A stretch of DNA of 11,931 bases from Bacteroidales bacterium UBA6340 (GTDB lineage Bacteria; Bacteroidota; Bacteroidia; Bacteroidales; Paludibacteraceae), in the NCBI GenBank assembly GCA_002440265.1, contig DJSG01000081.1:45410-57340 (forward strand). Reading direction: 5' to 3'. Under the pieces are notes generated by a model that did not search any database, was not told the DNA's origin, and worked only from the letters and a program-made list of their open reading frames with translations. Shown piece after piece: positions 6,573-11,931 of this stretch (position 1 is its first letter; each line of letters begins with the position of its first letter). The position numbers and the translations under genes were made by a program.

Positions 6573-6966
6573 GGCGGAGGCATACTGCGCCCAAGCAGAG
6601 CATTGTGTGTCGGAAATGAGAGACAAACTGCGTGTATGGGGTGCCACATCTGCACAAGCAGACGAGGTGACAGAGCGTTTGACGGATGAGAAATATATAG
6701 ACGAAGCCCGTTATTGCAGAGCCTTTGTGCACGACAAACTGCTGTACCAAGGTTGGGGGCGTATGAAGATGCGGGCGGCATTACAGGCGAAACATCTGCC
6801 GAGTGCATACATATCCGCAGCATTGGAAGACATCGATGAAAGCGAGTATTTTCGGGTATTAGAGAAAGTGGTACGGAAGAAAAAAGGCAGTCCCGAGCAA
6901 GTGATACGTTTCTGCCTGCAACGAGGGTTTGCTATGGATGAGATACGGCGATTGGTAAATTTATAG
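6532..6966 (+). CDS. recX: RecX-family regulatory protein
   Basis: RecX binds RecA filaments and limits recombination and the SOS response. The 144-residue protein is all helical with the family's triplicated three-helix pattern. An N-terminal unit contains CVSEMRDKLRVWG (25-37). The central signature is LTDEKYIDEARYCRAFVHDK (50-69), matching the RecX pattern of D-x-x-Y-I-D-[DE]-x-R. The C-terminal unit ends in IRFCLQRGFAMDEIRRLV (125-142), which fits the family motif of a final R-G-F/Y helix. It overlaps the end of prmC by 41 nt, which suggests translational coupling. A second in-frame ATG at 6553 would also be inside prmC, so the exact start is uncertain. recA is not in the window. The gene converges on the DUF6377 gene with a 16-nt gap and no visible terminator. 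Confidence 0.9.
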   Translation: MEKREWSMAELQSKAEAYCAQAEHCVSEMRDKLRVWGATSAQADEVTERLTDEKYIDEARYCRAFVHDKLLYQGWGRMKMRAALQAKHLPSAYISAALEDIDESEYFRVLEKVVRKKKGSPEQVIRFCLQRGFAMDEIRRLVNL

Positions 6967-6982
6967 GCACATATATCAAAGA

Positions 6983-8539
6983 TTATATCTCCATCAGGCG
7001 ACGGCGGAAGGTGTCTTGCGGGAGGTCGGTGCTGTTGTTGATGCGGGTCTTGTAGGTGTATATGGTATTCACCGAGTAGTCGAGGAGATTGGCTATCTGT
7101 TGGTTGTCTGTGATGCCGAGACGCATAAGGGCAAAAATACGCAACTCCGCGTTGAGAAGTTCGCCTTGGCGCGGGGTGATTTGACTATCAGGACGCAAGA
7201 GGGCGTTGAACTTCTGCACAAAGTCGGGATATATGTGCAGGAACATAGTGTCGAACCGCTTGTAGAAGTCGTTGCGGAGCATACGCACATCGGCATATTG
7301 CGGCACCAACTGCAGTTCGTCCATACGGCGGTCCTGTGCACGACGCTTGACATAGCGTTGATACTTCTCCAACTTACTATACACACTGCTCTCATTGCAC
7401 AAGAATGTGGCTATACACTCCTCTTTGATACGGTTCGCTTCGGTGAGTTGCAGGTTGGACTGCTGTATCACCTGCTCCGTGCGGCGCAAAGCCCGATGGC
7501 GGTTGTAGAGCAGCAGAAAGGTAATGAGCAATCCCGTCAAGAGTACGTAAAGACAGATGTTAAGGCGCGTGATACGATGCGCCTGCTCCTGCATGGTGTG
7601 CAGTTGCTGTTGCTCGATGATAGGAATAATGCGTCCTATGGATAACTGACGGTGTCGGGCATTGTAGAACTGCGCATCGTCCATGGCCTGCTGTATGTAT
7701 CGTGCGGCATGGTTGATGTCGCCGTGGTCGTACATGAGTTGTGCCACGATGCTCATGGCAATGGCTTCTTTGGTGCAACTGCGCAGGTCGGCAACGGCAG
7801 CCAATACCCAATAATGCTCGGAGCGGACGGTGTCCTGCAGTGCCTGATAGAGATAGCCCATTGAGGAGTAGGCTATGGCACGGTCGTGCTCGGAGATAGT
7901 GGAGCATGCGAGTGCCCGTCCGAAACGCTCAATGGCAAGTGTCTCATCGTCCTGCTTCATGGCGTATTGGGCTGCGGTGGACCAGTAGCGTACCGTGTCC
8001 TGCGGCGGGATAAGGGCAAGGGCTTGTTCGCTCATGCGATAGCCTTGCGTGCGGTAATCGGTGGCGAGTTGTCCGTGGGTGTAGTCCGCCATGTCGTAGA
8101 GCAGACGCGAATACGTGATGTAGTAGTCCGCCTGAATATCGCGCTGGCATTGGTCCACGCCCGTCATATCTTCGAGTACATCGGCACTCTCCTTGAACAA
8201 GCCTGATGAAAGAAACACGAAAGCATGGCGTGTGCGTGCCTGCACCATCTTCTCATGGGAGTGGAGGTGCATGGCTTCGTCTATGAGTTTCTCCACATAG
8301 ACTGTGGCAGTGTCGTAGGAATAGGATTGGTACTCAAGGGTAAGGGACAGAAGCCGGTCGTAGGTGCTGCACGGCGCGTGGCGCAAAGAGTCGATACGCT
8401 GTTGCTTGGCGGATTGGTATTCGTCTTTGCGGGACAGTTCCGCCTCAAGAAGAGCGATGTCGTCTGTGGTGAACGCATACGCGGAAGGGCAGAGAGCGGC
8501 TGCGGCAAAGAGCAGACAAAGGAACGTGGTGCGCTTCAT
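6983..8539 (-). CDS. DUF6377-type membrane sensor/transcriptional regulator
   Basis: The 518-residue protein fits the Bacteroidales DUF6377 group, which I infer to be envelope-anchored regulators. A signal peptide (about 1-22, ending SAYA) leads to a periplasmic helical TPR-like region (about 23-320). One transmembrane segment follows (about 326-346, LNICLYVLLTGLLITFLLLY). A cytoplasmic coiled coil comes next (about 350-375), then the DUF6377 core including YKRFDTMFLHIYPDFVQKFN (about 426-445). The C-terminal LRIFALMRLGI and IANLLDYSVNTIYTYKTRI (about 466-500) resemble a LuxR-type helix-turn-helix. So a periplasmic signal could be passed to a DNA-binding tail on the same chain. The upstream frame extends to 8629, but the ATG at 8539 begins a clear signal peptide and overlaps the TGA of the preceding gene (ATGA), so translation is probably coupled. 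Its DNA targets are unknown. Confidence 0.85.
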   Translation of the reverse strand: MKRTTFLCLLFAAAALCPSAYAFTTDDIALLEAELSRKDEYQSAKQQRIDSLRHAPCSTYDRLLSLTLEYQSYSYDTATVYVEKLIDEAMHLHSHEKMVQARTRHAFVFLSSGLFKESADVLEDMTGVDQCQRDIQADYYITYSRLLYDMADYTHGQLATDYRTQGYRMSEQALALIPPQDTVRYWSTAAQYAMKQDDETLAIERFGRALACSTISEHDRAIAYSSMGYLYQALQDTVRSEHYWVLAAVADLRSCTKEAIAMSIVAQLMYDHGDINHAARYIQQAMDDAQFYNARHRQLSIGRIIPIIEQQQLHTMQEQAHRITRLNICLYVLLTGLLITFLLLYNRHRALRRTEQVIQQSNLQLTEANRIKEECIATFLCNESSVYSKLEKYQRYVKRRAQDRRMDELQLVPQYADVRMLRNDFYKRFDTMFLHIYPDFVQKFNALLRPDSQITPRQGELLNAELRIFALMRLGITDNQQIANLLDYSVNTIYTYKTRINNSTDLPQDTFRRRLMEI

Positions 8540-10467
8540 GGGATAAAGATTTTGCATGTGCCTTGTTCGCTGCAGATGACGTAGATGCCTGTGCGCAGGC
8601 GGGAGTAGTCCTGTTTCAGCGTGCCGCACGGTCGCCCCATGAGGTCATAGATACGTGCATCGCCTTCGGGCAAGTCCGGCATAACGGGTAGGGCGGCGGC
8701 GCAGTTGCCTGACTCCGTCCATGTCCATTGGCTGTTGTAGGCTCCTACAGGACGGCTGACATTGTCGAAAAGGATATTGCACCAGGTGCCGTCGCCTTTG
8801 GCAGCGGAGAAACTGACGCCGCAGACCGCATTGCGGATATATGTGTTTTGGATGCTGAGTCCTGTGACAGCGTGTGCGCCACCGATGATGCTGATGGCGT
8901 TGTCGCGTGAGTCGAGGATAGTGATGCTGTCGAGATGTACGTTGCGTACGTCGTAGCGCGATGTGCCGCCGATATTGAGTGCGCCTTGCAGGTTGCCCCA
9001 GAAGTCACCCGATGTGCCTTTTGTTCCCGATGTACAGCCGCAGTGAACGATAGTGATGTTGTGGAGAAGGATATTCTCGGTGTTGCTGAAGCCACGTCCG
9101 TCAAAGTCAGCATTCACCCGTGCGCCTGACTCGAGTCCGTCGAATATGGCAATGTGGTGTGCGGTATGCCCTATGCCACCGAAGAAACCAAGTGAGGAAG
9201 CCCTCCAGTTGTTCTCTGCCGTGCAGTACTCGAAGGTGATGTGCTTGCACATACGGGTTGTGGTCCACGATGCCATATCATCGTCTCCGTTGTTGCGGAA
9301 GGAACAATACCGAATGGTGTGCCCGTTGGAACCATGTGAGCAATTGATGCCGTCGGCATAGTTGTTGCGAAAGCGGCAATGCTCTACCAGTAAGTTCTGC
9401 GAACCGATACCCGAGTAGTCGGCTATCCAAGCCCCGCACTCAAAGTGCTCCGCCCAACAGCGGCGGATAACGCTGTTCTTGCCCCACGCCCCCATAAAGG
9501 CTTTGCCGACCTGGTAGGAGGAGTTGGCTTGGTAGTAGCGTTGGTTGTTGATAGTGTTGAGATAGAGTCCCTCGACGCGGGTGTTGCTGCCGCTGACCTC
9601 TATGCCGCGCTGGGAGTAGGTGGCGGCATTGTCGGAGGGTGCCGAGAAGAAGATTTCGGTGTACCATTCGCCCGCCCCGATGAGGGAGGTGTTGTCCTTG
9701 TTGATATACAGGCGTTTGTCGCACTCCCAACGTCCTTCGGGAATGTAAATTGTCTTGCCGGTGTTGGCATTGATGAAGTCGAGCAGTGAGCCGCCCGTGT
9801 ACTGCACCTTGTCGCCCGTGATGTCCTCGTAGCGGACAGGTGCGGGTACGGGTTCGAGTTCGATAAAGTCGATGGTGTAGGGGGTGTCGTTGTCGTCAGT
9901 CTTGACAAGGCGGAGGGTTTCGCCGGTCCCAACGGGCCGGGAGAGACGGAGGTGCGTCTCGTCAAACTTCATGCGTATGATTCCTGTGGTACGGGGTGTG
10001 TTGTCGGGGTAGTTGTCTGCGCAATACTGCCACGCCCAGTAACTGCTGAGTGCGAGGGAGCCTACCTGCTCTTCGCCCGCATAGACGGCAAGGTTGCCCG
10101 TGGTGCCTGTACCTTGTTCGCTATCGGGCAGGGAGAAACGTATGGTGAGTCCGTCGCCCGCGCGGTTGACTACCCACGCCACATAGTCGCCCTTGGCAGT
10201 GAGTTGGAGTGCTTGTTGGTGCGAGGCTTCCGATTGCAGGGTGCGTTGGTCTTCACTTGCAGCAAGGAAGGTGCCGTTGGTCAGGCAACGGTCGGGCTCT
10301 GCCTCGTAACGCTCGTAGGGACGGTTGTAGTAGCCTCGGCGGAGTGTGTCGGTGGAAAATTCGTACACGTGGCTGCCCTCTGCGGGAGCGGTTTGGGCGT
10401 AGTTTGATGCCGGTGCGGCACAAAATGCACAGGCTAACAGGAACAGAATGAGTGCTTGATGGTTCAT
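8536..10467 (-). CDS. Secreted GH87-like beta-helix glycosidase (putative alpha-1,3-glucanase/mycodextranase)
   Basis: The 643-residue protein has a signal peptide (about 1-25). A beta-sandwich domain follows (about 50-207), opening with YERYEAE, as in the first catalytic-unit or CBM35-like domain of GH87 enzymes. A right-handed beta-helix (about 212-590) begins with LIGAGEWYTEIFF. The key segment is YADGINCSHG (370-379) with Asp372 and FRNNGDDDMASWT (390-402) with Asp395-Asp396. In the studied Bacillus alpha-1,3-glucanase the catalytic acids are, from memory, Asp1067 and Asp1090-Asp1091, the same 23-residue spacing. Substrate may be alpha-1,3-glucan or alternating alpha-1,3/1,4-glucan. The tail (about 605-643: IYDLMGRP, then GIYVI) resembles a type IX secretion sorting domain, suggesting export to the surface. 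It has its own promoter and is coupled to the downstream regulator gene. It may be another beta-helix polysaccharidase if the motif match misleads. Confidence 0.72.
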   Translation of the reverse strand: MNHQALILFLLACAFCAAPASNYAQTAPAEGSHVYEFSTDTLRRGYYNRPYERYEAEPDRCLTNGTFLAASEDQRTLQSEASHQQALQLTAKGDYVAWVVNRAGDGLTIRFSLPDSEQGTGTTGNLAVYAGEEQVGSLALSSYWAWQYCADNYPDNTPRTTGIIRMKFDETHLRLSRPVGTGETLRLVKTDDNDTPYTIDFIELEPVPAPVRYEDITGDKVQYTGGSLLDFINANTGKTIYIPEGRWECDKRLYINKDNTSLIGAGEWYTEIFFSAPSDNAATYSQRGIEVSGSNTRVEGLYLNTINNQRYYQANSSYQVGKAFMGAWGKNSVIRRCWAEHFECGAWIADYSGIGSQNLLVEHCRFRNNYADGINCSHGSNGHTIRYCSFRNNGDDDMASWTTTRMCKHITFEYCTAENNWRASSLGFFGGIGHTAHHIAIFDGLESGARVNADFDGRGFSNTENILLHNITIVHCGCTSGTKGTSGDFWGNLQGALNIGGTSRYDVRNVHLDSITILDSRDNAISIIGGAHAVTGLSIQNTYIRNAVCGVSFSAAKGDGTWCNILFDNVSRPVGAYNSQWTWTESGNCAAALPVMPDLPEGDARIYDLMGRPCGTLKQDYSRLRTGIYVICSEQGTCKIFIP

Positions 10468-10529
10468 ATCTGGTATGACAGATTTATATTTTTGTTACGG
10501 ACAGCAGTTCCTAACCGGAAATGCTTGTG

Positions 10530-10561
10530 CAAAGTTACACGTTTTTTCCGACACCTCCAAA
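10530..10561 (-). promoter_or_regulatory. Promoter of the GH87-like/DUF6377 operon
   Basis: On the minus strand, TTTG (10561-10558), 20 nt, then TAACTTTG (10537-10530), a full match to both boxes. The start is expected near 10524, giving a leader of about 57 nt before the ATG at 10467. Confidence 0.75.
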
Positions 10562-10716
10562 TGTGGGTTCCGTGTGGGGGTGATTTAGATAAAAAACAGG
10601 GTAAATACAGTCTATAAATAATCTATATGAAAATTCCATATACGAATGTGTTATTATACTATGGTATAATACATTCAACAGACTGGGGTGATTTTATCTA
10701 TATTCGTACTATATCG
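10562..10716. promoter_or_regulatory. Divergent control region with stacked inverted repeats
   Basis: Between the two divergent promoters lie two adjacent inverted repeats. TATATG/CATATA spans 10624-10642 with a 7-nt loop. The second, imperfect repeat spans 10644-10676: GAATGT, a 3-nt bulge, ATTATAC, a 4-nt loop, then the complementary arms. The direct repeat GGGGTGATTT flanks them at 10577-10586 and 10685-10694. The region is AT-rich and non-coding. This arrangement suggests binding sites for a regulator acting on both sides, possibly the DUF6377 protein. Confidence 0.45.
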
Positions 10717-10748
10717 TTTCGGGATATATAGGGGTTGTAGTACCTTTG
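10717..10748 (+). promoter_or_regulatory. Promoter of the secreted 254-residue protein
   Basis: TTTC at 10717-10720, 20 nt, then TACCTTTG at 10741-10748. The start near 10754 leaves a leader of about 90 nt. The last 30 nt before the ATG are A/T-rich, a feature often seen ahead of well-translated Bacteroidota genes. Confidence 0.65.
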
Positions 10749-10844
10749 CACCGTCAAAACGAAGATGTGCAGTTCCGCTTAGGACAATATACGCATCGGA
10801 GGTGGAGACACAACTTTTTATTTAACAACTAAATTTTTATAATC

Positions 10845-11609
10845 ATGAAAAAGATTACTTTTGTTCTTGCTGCCGCTTTGGTAAGTCTGAGTGCTGCTGC
10901 TCACACGCTCAACAATCCTGTTGGTGCCGATGGTCGTTACATTGTGAAGTACGATTGCGCGAAAGGCGAATTTGCTGCCGCCAACGATATGGAGGTTGAC
11001 GAGACCTTTACATTTGCAGTGGATATCACCGGCACATGGCTTGAGGATTTCGTAAAGGGTACCCCTACTGCAGAAGGCGCAACCCGTGGTATCGCTATCA
11101 ACAAGTGGACCAGCAAGGGTGATGTAAACGGCAATACCAACCGTTTGAAACAAATTAGTGGTAATATCTACGGTATGACCGTGAACTATGCCCAAATCTT
11201 CACGGACAAAGATAAATTGGCTGCGGAGGTTACCAAGACAGACTCTGTTCTGTATGTCTATGGTCAGATTTTCGGCTTTGAGTTTACCGCAGAAGAAGCC
11301 GGTGCCGGTTGGTGGATGTGGGAAAAGCAGGAGGTTGCTACTACACAGGCTCCCAATGCTGACTGCCTCTTTGCATTTGCAAAGTACACAGGCACCAAGA
11401 CCAGCCCTGAGTTCTTCGGTGACGACTTCGACGAGCCGATGTTCGGTTTTGCAGAGCAAGGCTATGCCGCTCCGTGCGTACTCGCAACCGCTGTAGAGGA
11501 TGTGAAGACTGCAGACGCCAAGAAGAACGGCAAGTTCGTGGAGAACGGTCAGTTGTATATCCTGAGCAACGGCGTGAAGTACAACGCTCTGGGTGCAGTG
11601 GTTAAGTGA
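10845..11609 (+). CDS. Secreted protein of unknown function with type IX-like tail
   Basis: I do not recognise a family for the body of this 254-residue protein. The N-terminus is a clear signal peptide (MKKITFVLAAALVSLSAAA, likely cut after Ala19). The middle (about 20-205) is rich in aromatic and acidic residues and predicted to be mostly beta-strand, with GWWMWEK near 155 and FFGDDFDEPMFGF near 185. The last 39 residues, with VENGQLYILSNGVKYNALG, resemble the short sorting tails of Bacteroidales type IX secretion substrates, so the mature protein is probably surface-bound or released. Two Cys besides the one near the N-terminus could form a disulfide. A full promoter, an AT-rich leader and a strong terminator suggest good expression as a single gene. 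It is divergent from the GH87-like operon, so a related role in glycan capture is possible but unproven. Confidence 0.85.
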   Translation: MKKITFVLAAALVSLSAAAHTLNNPVGADGRYIVKYDCAKGEFAAANDMEVDETFTFAVDITGTWLEDFVKGTPTAEGATRGIAINKWTSKGDVNGNTNRLKQISGNIYGMTVNYAQIFTDKDKLAAEVTKTDSVLYVYGQIFGFEFTAEEAGAGWWMWEKQEVATTQAPNADCLFAFAKYTGTKTSPEFFGDDFDEPMFGFAEQGYAAPCVLATAVEDVKTADAKKNGKFVENGQLYILSNGVKYNALGAVVK

Positions 11610-11624
11610 TTGATGCAGGAAGTG

Positions 11625-11660
11625 AATGCTCAATGCCGGAAAGGCATTGGGCATTTTCTT
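11625..11660 (+). terminator. Rho-independent terminator
   Basis: AATGCTCAATGCC (11625-11637) pairs with GGCATTGGGCATT (11643-11655) over 13 pairs with one G-T wobble and a 5-nt loop (GGAAA). A T-rich tract (TTTTCTT) follows. It starts 15 nt after the stop codon of the 254-residue gene. Confidence 0.9.
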
Positions 11661-11682
11661 GGTTTGGGGTGTCAAGGAGCGG

Positions 11683-11793
11683 CTTATCCATAGTTTATCC
11701 ATAGTCTATCCCTTGCGCATCCCTTGCTGAACAACCCGTTAATAACCCGATAACAACCCGTTAATAACCCGATGAAGACTCGGGAAAGACACG
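11683..11793. repeat. Drifting 11-nt tandem repeat array, about 10 units
   Basis: Successive 11-nt units can be read through 111 bp: CTTATCCATAG, TTTATCCATAG, TCTATCCCTTG, CGCATCCCTTG, a 12-nt unit ending ACAACCCG (11727-11738), then TTAATAACCCG, ATAACAACCCG, TTAATAACCCG, ATGAAGACTCG and GGAAAGACACG. Neighbours are alike while distant units differ, and each ends in G. Within it, positions 11730-11751 and 11752-11773 are an identical 22-bp tandem duplication. The period is about one helical turn. No open frame or function is evident. Confidence 0.8.
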
Positions 11794-11796
11794 AGA

Positions 11797-11880
11797 CCTC
11801 CCCAACCCCTCCATGTGCACCCCACTGCACCCTATCGGGCTTGCGGGGACCCCGTAGCGGGAGGGGCTTTAGGTTGGACT
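11797..11880. repeat. C-rich/G-rich repeat block
   Basis: A C-rich left part (CTCCCCAACCCCTCC, from about 11798) and a G-rich right part (GGGAGGGGCTTTAGGTTGG, ending near 11877) are partly complementary, and an inner CCCG-TAG-CGGG hairpin lies at 11851-11861. The left part resembles the repeat inside the hexosaminidase gene at 1724-1753. It looks like a dispersed palindromic repeat of the kind common between Bacteroidota genes. Nothing recognisable follows to the window end. Confidence 0.5.
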
Positions 11881-11931
11881 GATTGGGTAAGGGAGAATAT
11901 ATTGTAGAATATTGCTGTCCGGTAAACGTAG

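Noticed and set aside
8540..8629. Thirty-codon N-terminal extension of the DUF6377 protein
   Set aside because: It lies wholly inside the upstream glycosidase gene in another frame and would place the signal peptide internally. The ATG at 8539 gives a standard signal peptide and an ATGA overlap.
10487..10494. Plus-strand TATTTTTG resembling a -7 box
   Set aside because: The sequence 20 nt upstream (TTCA at 10463-10466) is not a good -33 box, unlike the nine accepted promoters.
10765..10807. Five-codon upstream frame (10765-10782) and GGAGG (10798-10802) in the leader of the 254-residue gene
   Set aside because: The frame is very short with no attenuator structure seen, and the GGAGG is over 40 nt from the ATG, too far to act as its ribosome-binding site.
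11684..11704. Two TTATCCATA units resembling the E. coli DnaA box TTATCCACA
   Set aside because: Each differs from the box, they belong to a longer drifting 11-nt array, and no replication gene is present. An origin is not supported.

Overview
The window looks like chromosomal DNA of a Bacteroidota member, most likely order Bacteroidales (Prevotella- or Bacteroides-like). I cannot name the genus. The evidence is the promoter grammar (a TTTG-like -33 box, 20 nt, then a TAnnTTTG -7 box, found nine times), the lack of Shine-Dalgarno sequences, a lipoprotein GH20 hexosaminidase, C-terminal tails resembling type IX secretion sorting domains, and a DUF6377-type membrane regulator.

Layout. 1-218: AT-rich DNA with no recognised gene, ending in a promoter straddled by an 8-bp inverted repeat. 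219-774: a compact pair of small genes, DUF4160 and DUF2442, resembling a toxin-antitoxin or other two-gene accessory module. 775-1093: a gene-free, palindrome-rich region with three predicted promoters. 1094-3349: a beta-N-acetylhexosaminidase lipoprotein carrying an in-frame C-rich palindromic repeat in an interdomain linker. 3369-5703 (minus strand): an AspC-like aminotransferase and riboflavin biosynthesis RibD. 5733-6966 (plus strand): PrmC and RecX, overlapping. 6983-10467 (minus strand): a two-gene operon of a secreted beta-helix enzyme resembling GH87 alpha-1,3-glucanase/mycodextranase, joined by an ATGA overlap to a DUF6377 sensor/regulator. 10468-10844: a divergent control region with stacked inverted repeats. 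10845-11609: a small secreted protein of unknown function with a strong terminator. 11660-11931: non-coding, with a drifting 11-nt tandem array and a C-rich repeat block.

How it fits together. The middle (aminotransferase, ribD, prmC, recX) is housekeeping, with very tight packing: promoters lie inside neighbouring genes, and the ribD and prmC transcripts probably overlap at their 5' ends. The flanks are accessory. The hexosaminidase and the GH87-like enzyme point to use of amino-sugar glycans and possibly alpha-1,3-glucan (fungal wall or plaque polymer). The DUF6377 protein probably senses a product or envelope signal and may control its own operon and the divergent secreted-protein gene. 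The most unusual signals are the GH87-like/DUF6377 operon with its divergent control region, the palindrome carrying two outward-facing promoters at 964-1043, the TA-like pair with its operator-like repeat, and the 11-nt array. All calls come from reading the sequence; no database search was possible.
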